A DNA stretch of 64,000 bases from Dichomitus squalens LYAD-421 SS1 (Eukaryota > Basidiomycota > Agaricomycetes > Polyporales > Polyporaceae). Positions 44,600 through 57,108 of the stretch are shown in pieces. The translations under genes were made by a program, and so were the position numbers. The stretch spans positions 65,042 to 129,041 of the forward strand of contig NW_006766890.1 in assembly GCF_000275845.1 (NCBI RefSeq), read 5' to 3'. The notes beneath the pieces are model-generated. The model did not search any database. It saw only the letters and a program-made list of their open reading frames with translations, and was not told the DNA's origin. Every line of letters begins with the position of its first letter. The first letter of the stretch is position 1.

Positions 44600-46341
44600 T
44601 CACATCCTCACGGAGTCGATAATGCTTGCCACCACCGCGCCCTCCCGACCGTCCTTCCACACCCCGGTAAACTTCCCACTCCACCGCGTGCCCTTGCCGC
44701 CACCCTTGACGTTCAGCTTACCCTTCAGCTCGTCCCCGACCTCCTTCGCCTTCTTGTCATCCGACCCGAAGATAAGCACGACGGTAGTGCTCGCACTCGT
44801 CTGCGCAGACGGCGACGAAGATAGCACAAGCAAGAATCGCGGTGCCTTCTCCCCGCTCTTCTCCCTTTCCCCGATCTTGTTCGCAAACGCTTGCGTGATG
44901 GCCGACAAGAACGCAAGCGCGTTCACGGAGTCGTCCGTCCTGTGCTCGTGCAGCACCAACGAGCCACCTTCGTTCTCGCCCTCAGCCTTACGGGCCACGG
45001 AGGAGAGGAGGCGTTCCGCGACGGACGCGGCGAGCTCCGCCTCGAGGTCCTCGACGCGCTTGGTCGCCTTCCTGCGCTCGTCGACGATCTGCTGCACACG
45101 CTCGGGCACCTGCGGCGCGCCGCAGCTCATGATCGCCGCCGTGCTCGCGAGGAGGGTGTGCGACGAGGTGAGGTGCGCGATGAGCCGCGGCCCGGCGAGG
45201 AAGTAGACCCGGGCGGAGGAGGTGGAGGACCGCGCGAGGGTCTCGATCTGGGGGAGGATGAAGAGCTGGAGGTTGTGGATCGTCGGGGCGTGCGTCCCAC
45301 AGCATCTATATGAATGCAATATAGTAAGATGACGTTTGCAATGAGAATCATGGACGACTTGTGGGACGCACGGGTTTCGGTCGACGCCGTCAATCACGAC
45401 TGTTCGCTTCACGCCGCCGGTGTAGTCGTCTGGGATGCCGACGCTTGGCGTGTCGTATTGCTTGTTGTCATCGTGCAGCTCCTCGACCTCGACGTGGACA
45501 CTCAGGCCCTCAAATACGAGCCTGTTGCATTCTTCCTGCGCAGAAGCGATCTCTTCCGGGCTCATGCCTCGTGGGAGCTCGACGTATGACGGGGTCGGCC
45601 ATGCAGTGAGCGACCACGCGAGCGTGGGGAGGTTAAGCTTGTTCTCAAGCACGGCGGAGAGCAGATGTTGAGACGTGTGCATGCATGCCTATTGGGACAT
45701 CAAAGCTTGCACATCCATTGTACACTTGTGCATGGGACCAAGAACGAGACATACGTACGTGATCTAGCCTACGTTTGTAGCCCTCTTCCCCCAAAGCGAC
45801 ACCGACCAGGGCGCCAGGGGCGAATATCTGCAGAGCATGCTCGACCTTCTGTTCAGGCTTCAAGCGGACGTAGTGGACGGCATGGCCGCCATGCCGCTGC
45901 GCCTCGATGACGTCCCACAGCTCCCCATCAGAGCTCGTCAGGATCCCGACGTCGGAGGGCTGTCCCCCGCCCTCGGGAAAGATAATGGTATCATGCAGTA
46001 TGATCTCGAGCAGCGGTGCCGTCGGCGCGGGGGCAGCCTTCTTCTTCTTCTTGTTCTCCCGTCCGTTGGAAGGTGGGGCCGCCGCTGGGGACTCGCGGCA
46101 GCTCACGGCGGTCGTTGTGAGCTCGCGTAGGAGGGGGTCGCCTGTAGAACGAATCAGCCACTTCGATCGACAGGGCTGATTGGATTGCAACGCGTGGGCT
46201 AGCTGGGCACGTACGCTGGCACGCGAGGAGCCCGACCGGGATCGGCTTGAGCGGGTCCGAGGGGATGGTCAAAGTCGGCGAGACGATCCGGTGGTATGTC
46301 GGCGGGGTCACCGAGGGCGGCGAGAGCGTCGCTGTGGCCAT
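44600..46341 (-). CDS. AlaX-like alanyl-tRNA editing protein (AARSD1 type)
   Basis: A stand-alone trans-editing protein related to the AlaRS editing domain, which removes Ser or Gly wrongly attached to tRNA-Ala. The ATG at 46339-46341 begins MATATLSPPSVTPPTYHRIV. An N-terminal glycine-rich beta-barrel part reads IILHDTIIFPEGGGQPSDVG, matching the T-x-F-x-P-E-G-G-G-Q-P motif of AlaX, after a Lys-rich KENKKKKKAA-type insert. Next, MHTSQHLLSAVLE contains the HxxxH zinc ligands, and CCGTHAPTIHNLQL supplies the C-x-x-x-H pair. The C-terminal third has a coiled coil (VQQIVDERRKATKRVEDLEA) and a DHHA1-like region ending WSGKFTGVWKDGREGAVVAS. Three introns. Intact editing-site residues. Stop at 44600. 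Confidence 0.88.
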
Positions 46342-47055
46342 GTCTATCGATGCTCGAGGTTTCTTCTCGTCTTCTACGGGGGATACAGGTTCAACGGTAG
46401 ATCTTAAACAGACCGTTCATCGGGCATCGGCATTCGTGTGCTACTCAGGTGCTTGCAAAGCCCGTTGCAGCAAGAAATTCGTGGCCGATGATAGCGTTTG
46501 ATAGGTTGGAACGACACCGCATGTGAACTCACTATGTACTCTTCCTCCACAGTTTTCCCGATTGATCAGGATCGCCCGGGCGTGCCTACCCCTGCCTCCG
46601 GACCGGTTGACCACATACCGTCTCCGCCCATTGGGCTTTCACTTCCCCTTACTTATCCTTCCATTGGAATAAGACTCTGATCAACGGCATACGAATCTGA
46701 CTACCTAGCGCGAGGGCGTTACGGAGCCTAGGAAAACAGTCGGAAGATCCGAGCTGGCGCCTATGAGAGCTCTCCCCTCCCCCGCTGCCCCGCACCCCAG
46801 GTCCGACAATTTCTCCGCCGCGTAACGCTCTGGGGTGCCATCTCTTCATTCCATTTACCCCGTGGGCCGTCCGCCCATGTTGACATATCTCTCAAGTCTC
46901 TTTTCGCGAAGCGCCAGGTTCAACAGTTATAAGCTCCTCCCCGTACGTGATGGCGTCCTCTTGTTCTCCTTGCTCCCGGAGTTCCTGAGCCCTCACCGTC
47001 CCCTGTGCCCACTCCCCCTTCCTCACGACCCGCTGCGCCGGAACTTGGATACGAC
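46342..47055. promoter_or_regulatory. Divergent promoter, AlaX-like gene and transporter copy 5
   Basis: About 714 bases between the two divergent start codons. I find no gene here and no copy of the GCAAGGTTC/palindrome pair of transporter copies 1-3. Confidence 0.45.
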
Positions 47056-48973
47056 ATGCCGCCGACGCGTTCGCTCGAAAAGGAACATGACAGCCGGGTG
47101 GGCGATGTTGAGGCGGACGAGCAGCAGCTTACGGGCGACGAGGAATTTGGCGGGACAGAGGCTCGGAAGAAGCTCGAGAAAAAGCTCCTTCTCAAGCTCG
47201 ATGCGCGCATGTCTATCTTGATCGTAATCTACATCCTCAACTACGTGAGTTACTATCCTAGGCTTGCTTGCCGTGCATTTCGGCGTCTAGCTGCCCGACC
47301 GGAAGAGTACTTGAGCTAAATGGCCTGTCTTCACTTCAGATTGATCGTAACAATGCATCGTGAGTCTACTTCATGGTATGCCTTCACATGCCACAGGCTG
47401 GGCTGATGGAATATACGTAACATACAGAGCAGCGAGATTGCGTGGTCTCGAGGATGACCTCCATCTCAAGGGGACCGAATTCAGCACCTTGCTGAGTATC
47501 CTCTATGTCGGATACATCCTCATGCAGATACCATCGTGAGCATTCATAGGAAAAGTCAGGGAATTTGTTGACTGAACCGCTGTACTCAGGAACATGTTCC
47601 TCAACTACATTGGGAAACCCTCATTATACCTCCCCATTTGCATGGTCATCTGGGGCATGATCTCGACTTTGACTGGTATCACGACGAAGTGCGTATCGTA
47701 CATCCGCGAGAGTGCATGACGGGGCTCTGACGACACACAGCTTCGTTGGCGCTCTTCTCACGCGATTCTTCCTTGGATTTGTGGAGGCTGCATTCTTCCC
47801 CGGAGCTCTGTTCCTGCTATCGAAGTGGTACAAGCGATCTGAGCTCGGTCTCCGCACTGCGGTGCTGTCTTGCGGTAGCTTGATCAGCAATGCTTTCGGC
47901 TCTCTGATTGCCTCTGGTATTCTTGATGGAATGGAGGGGAAGCTCGGACACTCCGCCTGGAGGTGAGTCTCTTCAAATTGTATGGGACGCTCACGTACTC
48001 ACAGACGATCTCGTATAGGTGGCTCTTCTTCATCGAGGGTGCCCTTACGATGTTCTTTGCAATCGTTGCCATCTTCATTCTTCCTGACTTCCCCGCCACT
48101 TCGCACACATGGCTAAGCCCCCAAGAAGTCCGCCTTGCCCAAAAGCGTATGGAAGAGGACGTCGGTGTCGGCGATGAAGCGTCCGCCGAGTCCGGCGGAA
48201 AGTTTGACGGCCTCAGCATGGCCCTCACCGACTGGAAGGTTTGGTGGCTCGCGCTCGCTCTCACCAGTTTGGTCGTCTCCCTCTCGTTCAACGCGTTCTT
48301 CCCGACGCTCAGCGCCACCATGGGCTACAACTCCACGATTACGCTCCTGCTCTGCGCACCACCTTGGGTGTTCGCCACGATCGTCGCATTCGCCATGAGC
48401 AGACACTCGGACCGTTCTCGTGAACGGTTCTGGCATATCGCGATCCCTCTGTCCTTGGGTATCGTCGGCTTCGTGATTGCTATCTCGACCATGAAGCTCG
48501 CGGCCCGTTACGTCTCTCTGTGCGTCTCCACGTTGTCATTGGTGCCCAGTTCTGCCGCGAGTACTCACATGTGATCCTACAGGTTCCTTATGGCGCAATC
48601 GTATGCCGGCTTCATTATCTTCCTGGCATGGATCAGCAACACTATCGCTCGTCCTCCTTCGAAGCGGGCCGTCGCGCTCGCCTTTATCAACGCGTTCTCG
48701 CAGCTCGGCAATATTGCCGGATCGTAAGTACAACCTCCAGTCACAAGTGCCCAGCCGCTCACCCATTCCTCCTTGCTTTCCGCGAACAGGTACGTGTGGC
48801 CGAAGAACTGGGGCCCTACGTACAGGCACTCGTACGCGATCTGCATAGCGACAAACGGCCTATGCATCGTGATGTGCTACATCTTCAAGTTGCACCTCGA
48901 GCGGGAAAACCGCAAGTTCGCGAAGAAGGAAGAGGAGGAAGGAAGGCCCGAGGGCTTCCGTTACATTTCATGA
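47056..48973 (+). CDS. MFS transporter, Dal5/Tna1-like ACS family (copy 5)
   Basis: Fifth member, on the opposite strand and separated from the array by two unrelated genes. The ATG at 47056 gives MPPTRSLEKEHDSRVGDVEA; the frame opens earlier only at GTG. EEFGGTEARKKLEKKLLLKL precedes helix 1. The tiny IDRNNAS exon, LHLKGTEFSTLLSILYVGYI, NMFLNYIGKPSLYLPICMVI, FVGALLTRFFLGFVEAAFFP, GALFLLSKWYKRSELGLRTA, WRWLFFIEGALTMFFAIVAI, WKVWWLALALTSLVVSLSFN and FLMAQSYAGFIIFLAWISNT follow. The end, KKEEEEGRPEGFRYIS, stops at 48973. The exon pattern is the same as copies 1-4. Sequence is closest to copy 4 by eye (GLRTAVLSCG versus GTRTALLYCG). Intact; likely an older duplicate. Substrate unknown. Confidence 0.92.
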
Positions 48974-49431
48974 GTTCACGCGCGCCACGACTTGCATTTC
49001 CGCGCTACGATACCGTCACGTATCCCTATCTATCCAGGTATACTGTATTATCTAGCACCAATTTGATGTAGTCTCCTGGGTCTCTCTGTCACAGACAAGG
49101 TGTCGTATACCTCAAGCTACGCTGAATGACCATAGCCGGACATGTCCAACACGACGAAAGGAACCGGCTTAGCGGACGGTTCGGACAGACAGGCCCGCCA
49201 AGTCCGGAACGAGGTCCAATCGCAATCTACAGGACGATCGGTCGCAGTCGGCGAAACCTCGGCTGCTCTTTACTCTGTTCATCCAGGGCCAGCTGACTTA
49301 CTCGGCATTTCCTAAGTAGCCTGCGGACGTCCGACGCATTACCCAAGAATAAATACAGTCAGTAGCCTGCTCTCAGGACGGGCCCTCGCGTATCTTGTTC
49401 ACGGACGACGCGCTCACACTGACCATCCACG
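48974..49431. other. Intergenic, transporter copy 5 to beta-mannosidase
   Basis: 458 bases. An AATAAATA stretch (about 49349-49356) sits about 80 bases before the ATG of the glycosidase and may act as a TATA-like element. No gene seen. Confidence 0.5.
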
Positions 49432-52400
49432 ATGGCGACGGCTAGGGATTTGCACGATGGATGGACGTTCACGCAGTTGGGCAAAAGCCAAGTCCTGAAG
49501 GAGGGCGAGTGGCTGCCGGTGAAGAGCTTCCCGACGACAGTGCATGTTGAGCTGTTGGGGTATAAGAGGATCCCAGACCCGGTGAGTCCTGCTCTGAGAC
49601 AATTTACGATTGACGTGCTGAGATTGGTGTGTAGTTCGTCGGGCTCCATGAATGGGACGTGCAATGTGAGACACTCCACGGCATACGAGTAGCCTGAGCG
49701 TATTCTAATGGTCTTGCGGACGTGAAGGGATCGGTGAAGTCGAGTGGGCATTCAAGACTACGTTCGATGTGAGCGACGAAGAGGCAGCGGCAGAAAACGT
49801 GGATCTCGTCTTTGACGGTCTGGATACCTTTGCGGTCGCCGAGTTGGTGAGTCACAACTGCTGTAGAATCATTATCACCGACGACTCACCTTGGTCAACG
49901 TCAGAATGGCCATAAAATATTGGAGTCAGTCACAACCTGTATCATGAATCACAGAACCCTTCCGTCTAACTAGACGTAGGACCGAGAACCAGTTCATCGG
50001 ACATCGGGTTCCTGCCAAGCAATATCTCAAGGCTGGCGAGAACACCCTGCTCCTGACGTTTGCAAGTGCATTCCGCAAGGTAACGTGCATATACCGCGGC
50101 GCCGATAATTAGAGTGCTCACTCGGCAGAGTAGGGCCGAGAGCTCGAGCAGGAACACGGAAAGCTGAACCTCTGGAACGGAGATTCGAGTCGTCTGCACG
50201 TACGCAAGGCGGGATACAAGTACGCATCCTTTATAGTTTTATGGCGATGACGCTGACATCATTGTTCGCAGCTATGGCTGGGACTGGGGTTAGTCCACCC
50301 AACGCGACGGCTTTTCTTCTCGTCTAGTCTGACCTCGGCTCTCTGCAGGTCCGGTGCTCATGACTGTTGGCCCCTGGAAGCCCATCAGACTCGAGACCTA
50401 CACTACACGCATTGCGGACCTTGACGTTCGCCCCAGAGTGAATGAGCAGCTTGGCGCAACTGTCGATATCGCGTTCGAGCTCTCGACTAATGACCACAGC
50501 ATCGCGAGTGTCTCTGTGAACGATCCCGATGGCAAGCTGGTGATTGGACAGAACGCCATTGCCATCCAAAGTCAGCGTGCCGAGGCGCACTTTAAACTTT
50601 CTGCCGGTACCTTCGAGCTTTGGTACCCAGTGGGATATGGCAAGCAGCCTATATACACGGTTGATCTCAAAATCACCGACAAGGTTTGTACAGCAAAAAC
50701 CCGACGTACTTGTGCAATCCTGAAAGCAATTTTCTGCCATTAGGACGGACATTTGCTGGACTCGAAATCTCAGAAATTCGCCTTCCGTCGAGCTGTCGTC
50801 GTACAGGACGAGCTGGAGGGCCAGGAAGGACGGTCATTCCTGTTCGAGATAAACAAAATCAGGATCTTCTGCGGGGGTGTGTACTCAATCTACCTCCTGT
50901 CCGTTGCATAACTCGCTCATATTGGCTGCATAGGTTCGAACTGGATCCCCGCGGATTCCTTCTTGACCAGGTATGGACAAACACGAAAGCGTTCGCTCCT
51001 CTACTGACAACCATGTGATCGCGCGTTAATGTAAAGGTTGACTGCTGAGAAGTATCGGCAATGGCTGCAACTCCTCGTGGACGGAAACCAGAACATGGTC
51101 CGGGTCTGGGGTGGTGGTATCTATGAGCCGGACGCCTTCTACGATATTTGCGATGGTCCGTCATGTGTGCATGGGCATGGGCAGAAGAGATGTACTGAAT
51201 ACTCTCCCAGAGCTCGGGATCCTTGTGTGGCAGGACTTCATGTTCGGCTGTGGGCAGGTAAATCGACAACGTTCCCTCGTGGCTTTCGTCGTGTGCTCAA
51301 CTCGCACAGTACCCTGCATATGATTCGTTCACCAAGTCGGTAGAAGTAGAGGCCGAACAGAACGTGAAGAGACTCAGGCACCACCCTTCGATCGTGATCT
51401 TCAGTGAGTGGGACGTCTCGAGATGATCAGTAAACTGCTCACCATCGTCTGATATTCTCCAGCTGGCAACAACGAAGGTGTGCTTGTTCTATTCGGTGAC
51501 ATAGAAGCTAGGCGTAACATTGATCGATGGCCCATTTAGATTATCAAATCGCGGAGTCTCTCAAGCTGGAGCTCGATTATTCCGATGAGAAATCCGACTT
51601 CCGGAACACCAATTTCCCTGCACGCTACATCTACGAAAGGCTCCTGCCGTCAGTCGTTGAGCGGCTGAGTGACATCCACTACCACCGCAGTTCTCCGTAC
51701 AGTGGCTTCGGAAAGGCCACGACCGACAAAAACTACGGCGATTTGCATCAATGTGAGCATGCATGGCTACGCGCATATAAACGTGACATTGAGCAATGTC
51801 ATAGGGAACGTCTGGCACGGATCTCAAGAGCCGTGGCACAATTGGGACATCCTTGCGGGACGCTTTGTTTCGGAATTTGGCATGTGAGCGCGCGGTAGTT
51901 TCGAACGGGTTCTCATCCTGACCACATCGGATGCTTTCAGGCAGGGTTACCCGAACATTCGCACCGTTGATTACTGGCTGGGCGGTGACAAGGCGGAACG
52001 CTACCCTCAATCAAGGCATGCGCTTCTGGAGCAGGTGATTCCAGAAGTTACGTACTGACATCGAGAACGTCCAGGACAAATTGTAATCACAACAAGGCCG
52101 ATGGCTTCGAGCGCAGGATTGAGGTACGCCGACCATTCTTCCGTGAGAGATGGACTGTCCACTTGACCTGCCTAACCTCGCTTGTCGTAGCTGTATCTCA
52201 TGGAGAACTTCAAACATGCTTTCGACATCGAGAGGTCAGTTGTCCGAGTCTGATGTCTGATTGGCGGCCTTCTGACAGGGCAAGGGTACAACTGTAGTTA
52301 CGTGTACTACACCCAGATCATGCAGGCCGAGACCTTGGCTTCCGCGTATCGCCTGTGGCGTCGCAACTGGAAGGGCAAAGGCAAAGAATACACCGCAGGC

Positions 52401-53421
52401 GCGCTTGTATGGCAGGTGAGCGACGCTTCTCCCGAGGAATCGTCTCGCAAGACAGGCATGATCACAAGTACAAACGCTGACGACCACACTCTTCCCCACC
52501 TGGTCTCGGGGAACCATGACAGATCAACGACTGCTGGCCGGTGACTTCGTGGGCCATCGTGGACTACTTCCTCCGCCCCAAGCCTGCGTACTTCGCCATC
52601 AAGCGCGAGCTGCGGCCATACACGGTCGGCATGACGCGCAAGGAGCACAAGAAGTTCGCAGACGACCTCTCCGCGGCCTTCTTCACCATCGACACCGTCC
52701 TGGAAATCTGGGGCACGAACTCGACCCTCGACGCGAAGAAGGCGACGCTGGAAGTCACCGCGTTCGACCTCGATTTCCCGGACTGGCGCGAGCGCTTCAC
52801 GCAGGACGTCGACCTCGCCCCCAACGCGGCGACAGAGCTCTGGAAGGGCACCCTCCCAGGGCAGCCCACGCGCACGAAGGCGAGCGAAGTGCCCAAAACG
52901 ATCATCGTCTCCGCGCGCTTGCTCGACGCGGACGGAAGCGTTCTCGGACGATACTCCAATTGGTGCGTTCGCGTCCCCCACCGCGTTCTGCGGCGCTACG
53001 TACGGTCTCCCCGAAAGCAAATTTACTGACTGACTCCTTCCCGCCTGGCCTCTCCGCCTGACGTGCCCTTCTTCGCTGTCATATGATGCGTCACTCGATT
53101 ATGGCAAACCACGGCTCCCGCTGCACTGCGCCCCGTCCGTCTCACGCCCTGTCTCCCAGGCCTGAGCCGTTCAAGTACATCCACTTCCCGCCCCGCGAGG
53201 AGCTCGACCTGCGCATCGCGGTCGGCGCGGACGGTGCGAGCGTGACGCTGTCGACCAAGCGGCCGATCAAGGGCATCATCCTCGACGTCGCCGGCGACGC
53301 GGACGCGGAGTGGGCGGACCAGGCGATCGACCTCGTGCCCGGCGATCCGCAGACCGTCGCCGTCAAGGGCCTCGGGGGGCGCGCCGTCCAGGCGCGTTTC
53401 CTCGGGGATGGCACCGCGTGA
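49432..53421 (+). CDS. Glycoside hydrolase family 2 beta-mannosidase
   Basis: This is an exo-beta-1,4-mannosidase (MndB-like) that cleaves terminal beta-mannose from mannan or N-glycan-derived oligosaccharides. The ATG at 49432 gives [20 protein letters not shown] without a clear signal peptide, so it is likely intracellular. The sugar-binding jelly-roll domain has VGLHEWDVQ and [18 protein letters not shown]. The core then has [20 protein letters not shown]. Next, [13 protein letters not shown] with the acid/base Glu is rebuilt across an intron near 51461. Then [20 protein letters not shown] holds the nucleophile Glu, followed by [20 protein letters not shown]. The final Ig-like domain ends at 53421. 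It is divided by more than a dozen short introns and I saw no frame break among those followed. White-rot and litter fungi commonly carry this enzyme. Confidence 0.9.
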
Positions 53422-54887
53422 GGAGGCGCGGGGCGCTTGTGGGGGCGTATGACGGGACGGCGCTTGTGTGTGTGTGTGTGTCGGGGCGGGTGGAATTGGG
53501 ATGGGAATTGCTGTATGGGGTCTGTGTGGATGATGATCCGGGACGTTGGGCGTGCTGGAGCGATGGGTACATGGGCGTGTAAGGTTGATTCAGGCGTAGA
53601 GGCAGGGCCCACCCAACGTTTGGTTGAGCCGAAGCCAGACTAGTAATGGAGGCAACGAATGGAGACGTTAACGCGCCGTTGGTGAAGAAACGTGGAATGC
53701 ATGATAGAGGTCCCGGGAGAGGCTGCGAGAATGATATTCAATGTGCAATTACCGGACAGGATACGACCCCGCGCCACGCTCGAGCGAGCCTCAAACAAGA
53801 ATCTAACCGTGACAGATCGGAGTCAGCGCAAATGATACGACTCACGACTACCATACAAGTGGCGTAGCTCTACATTGCATGCACTTTAGTAGCAGGCAGC
53901 CGCCAGAACGCAAGAGGTCACCAAATGCGCGCGCGCTTGTCAGAGCCACGGTCAATGCATACGTGACCACGGTCCCACTGCGGAGCCTGACAATCCGCAG
54001 TACTTGGACATGTTCGATCGGCCCACCCGTCCGGGCTCGTACGCGCGCAGACTGACGCGCACCGGGGCGACTGGCCGTGTCAGCAAGCGCGAGCGAGCGT
54101 CGAAACACGCACCGTATCACTCACTATACATGCAAACATCGTCACAACGCGTGAAGGGTCGACATCATGGCAGTGCTCGGCGGAAACGCTTGATTGAGGC
54201 GGGCCTGCTCTGTAGTGCCTCGCGGGTGCGTTTGTGACGCCGAGTGGTTTGGTGAGCTTCAGGGGTGCAGCCGGAAAAGATGACGCGAAGGTAAGCTATA
54301 AGTATTTGTGGGAATTACGAACCGCAGGGAAGAGCTGTACATAGCGTATATGCGATGCATCCCCGGGAAGGGGCCTAGAGTAGACAGACAACAGCGACAC
54401 GGGATCATACAAACTGCACATACTAACAGAGGAGCTGACGACCGATGGGGATGGGGACCATGATTGAGGGTTGGGACGCGATGGGAAAGGGGTGGCGGAG
54501 GGGGAGGCGAGAGCAGGGGCGAGAGCGAGGCCCGAACGAGGCCGATGGGAGACGGGAAAATGTCAATCAGAGTCCGGATATACAAGAAGGAATACTGCTG
54601 CCCAAGATAGCGATGTGTCAGCCTTAGTCGTGAGGGGACGGAACTTAGAGCGCGGCACCGGGCGAACGGAAGGCGCAAGAAGCGGAGCCTAGCTTGGCGG
54701 GCGAAATGTGAAGCGGTAGGGAAGGAATGGATGGTCGAAAGGGGACAGTCCGCCATATGTGGGAAGGACGGGGGATGCAACGGTAGTAAGGTGAAACCCG
54801 AGATACGGACCATTATGAGAGTGTATGCAAGAGATGCGCTCTATGAGGATGCGAGTCCGAGGATGGCGGTTTCGAGAGCGAGGTGCT
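53422..54887. other. Convergent intergenic region, 1.5 kb
   Basis: The mannosidase and Rheb genes converge. It contains a (TG)8 microsatellite at 53465-53480. No frame has domain support. Confidence 0.5.
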
Positions 54888-55822
54888 TCACATGATGTGG
54901 CATCTGCTAGTTTCGGGCTCCGCCTTGTTATTTGGCTGCCGTTTCTCGATTTCGGCGAGGCAAAGCTCAAACACCTTGGCTGCAAGGGAGGATTGTGAGA
55001 ACTCAGCTGAAGCCGCGCGCATCGGAGCGCAACGCACGCGGTCGGGAAGGCAGCGCATGAAAGGCACACGTACCGACGTTGATATTCTCCTTCGCACTGG
55101 TTTCTATATGCGCAGCGGCAAGATCCTCGGCGAGTTTCTCGCCCTCTTTCTTCTGCACCTGTCTAGATGGTCTGTGAGGAAAGGTAGGGGTGTGGGCGAC
55201 GAGGTCGAGTGCGGCCAACAGACAAAGCCACCAGGGAGAAAAGAAGATTGCGAAACAGGGGAGGGGGGGAAACAGCTGCGACACTTACCTGTTGTTCTGC
55301 AAGTCGATTTTGGATCCTACGATTACACATGGGATAGAGTTCTTGCCACAGAAGTTGATGATCTTGTCGTAGACGACTTGGATCATGTCGAACGACTTGT
55401 GATTTGTTACAGAGTACACGAGGACATAGCCGTGGATGCCGATGGCATGTTTGGAGTTGAGGATCGTGTACTCGTCCTGCGCGGGTGGAATGGCATGAGT
55501 GCTGAGGAGGCGGTCGGAAGAGGGCGGGGAAGGAGACGTACCTGACCGGCAGTGTCGATGATGTCACAGTTGTAGTCGACCCCCTTGTAGTTGATGGTCT
55601 TGGTGAAGACACCCTCGATGGTGGGGTAGTAGGACTCGACGAAGTGGTTCTCAATGAACTGGATGACGAGAGAAGACTTGCCTGAGGGGTGGCGGGCACG
55701 AGAGGGATGAAGAGATGCGAGGGATGAGCGGGACGGGGGGTCGCGTTGACAGGGGAGGACTCACCGACTGAGCGAGAGCCGAGGACGGCGATCTTTCGTT
55801 GTGTGAGAAGTTCGCCGGTCAT
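54888..55822 (-). CDS. RHEB: Rheb small GTPase, TORC1 regulator
   Basis: A Ras-family GTPase of the Rheb branch that activates TORC1 and, in fungi, influences arginine and lysine uptake. The ATG at 55820-55822 gives MTGELLTQRKIAVLGSRSVG. Splicing to the next exon completes the P-loop with GKSSLVIQFIENH. The Rheb-specific Arg in place of Gly12 is present (GSRSVGKS). FVESYYPTIEG is the effector region, DTAGQDEYT the switch II with Gln, and VGSKIDLQNN the G4. The end, ETSAKENI, is G5. The last exon ends SRCHIM, a CaaX box ending in Met for farnesylation. Three introns. Stop at 54888-54890. All G motifs intact. Confidence 0.94.
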
Positions 55823-56612
55823 GATGGGGGAGCGGTGGCGGAGGGCGGGGAGAGGAGGGGGGAGTGATTTAAAGAAAGCGAGGGCAGGGAGGGAGCGAAT
55901 ACTCTTAACCGAAGGGCGCGCCGGAAATAGGCGAGGGCTTTATTCATATTATTGGCAGGGGCAAGCCATGGTTGCCACTCGACCATGATCTCTCCTCCGT
56001 CTCCGTTCTCCCCCACCATCCAGCCCTCTCCCTCCTATTTCCTCGACGCTCTTGCCTCCCTTTCAACAAACTCGCACGTCGCGTTCCGGCTATTGCTTGG
56101 CCCCCCACCGCCCCGGAGCCGTGCCCAAAGCGAGGGCGAGAGGCCTGTGCCATTCGCCTCCTCTGGCCACTGCTTTGCCTCCTGCACCTGCGCTTCGGCC
56201 TCTCCTCGCCCACACGTCCCGGCCCCTTGACTCCTTCCTCCTGTCACTCGCCTCAATCCCGGCTCCGTTGTCCGCCAGCGCTCGCTTTTATGCTTTACGT
56301 TTCCGTACGTCTTCCCTCTGTTCACCTGGGTGGTCCGGTGATGTTGTGATGTCCATTCCTCCTTCTGTTTAACGCCCTTTGCCTCTCGCTCCGCGCTCAC
56401 CACAAGCTGGGCATTGCACACGACACAACTACACGTACCGCCGCCCCGATGCTCGGTCTAGAACACTCACCTCCTACTGACCATGCCCATGTTCGTTGCT
56501 TGAATTCGCTGTCCAATCTACGCACCATCGATCGCATCCTCTTCCCCATATGTCCGCTTACCATCACGCTTGTCCGGTTCCTCTTTCCTGAATCCGCCTT
56601 CAAGTTCCCATT
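55823..56612. other. Rheb promoter and leader
   Basis: About 790 bases upstream of the Rheb ATG. It is pyrimidine-rich on the plus strand (55980-56380). Frames here (up to 128 codons) have no recognisable domain. No RNA gene seen. Confidence 0.45.
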
Positions 56613-57108
56613 ATGTCCGCTGCCACCTGTGCTTTACGAGCTCGATACACCCGCTATACCCCTTGTAGTACACCAATACCCAGCATCGTCTTCCATCCGA
56701 ACTTCCCTGCGGCGTCCACAAAGCCAACACCCGCCACCATCCAGTCTTACCTCAGTTAGTAGGCTCGACCCCTTCCCGGCCCCGTCTCTGCCTGCCTCGA
56801 TGCCGGACACCATAATCATGGGATGGAGTCCGCAATGTTCCTCTTCCATCATCTGGAAAGCCCCCGTACGCCGGGGCCCCGCATCAACCAGTTGCATCTC
56901 CCCCAAATTGCAATGATCTGCATCCATCAGCCGCCAATCTTCGACCGTGCAAGCAACGTATGTGTACCTATGTACTGCGCGCGCTCGTATACCCGCTCCA
57001 TGGCAACTTTGCGACCACTACGAACCTAAGTACACAGTGGTACGTATGGCCATCACGGATGTGCCCTGGTCGCGGCGGGTGAATCAACTCAAGTCCTGGC
57101 GACAATGA
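56613..57108 (+). CDS. Possible small hypothetical protein, three exons
   Basis: A weakly supported gene model. Exon 1 is 56613-56754 (ATG; GTTAGT donor), exon 2 is 56829-56957 (GTATGT donor) and exon 3 is 57038-57108, ending TGA. The spliced length of 342 bases is 114 codons including stop. The protein starts MSAATCALRARYTRYTPC. Exon 2 is Pro-rich (VPLPSSGKPPYAGAPHQP) and the end is LVRMAITDVPWSRRVNQLKS. No known domain. The support is in-frame splicing only, without a relative I recognise; a longer unspliced frame overlaps it in another phase. It could be the only gene of a 5-kb gap or simply chance. Confidence 0.28.

Noticed and set aside
34061..48973. Secondary-metabolite or catabolic gene cluster around the transporters
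   Set aside because: No oxidases, hydrolases, synthases or Zn2Cys6 regulator lie among the transporters; the interspersed genes are a RING protein and an AlaX-like editing protein.
4321..55822. A nutrient-signalling gene cluster (GRR1, NEM1, RHEB)
   Set aside because: These genes share a theme but are scattered over 50 kb with unrelated genes between; co-location is probably chance.
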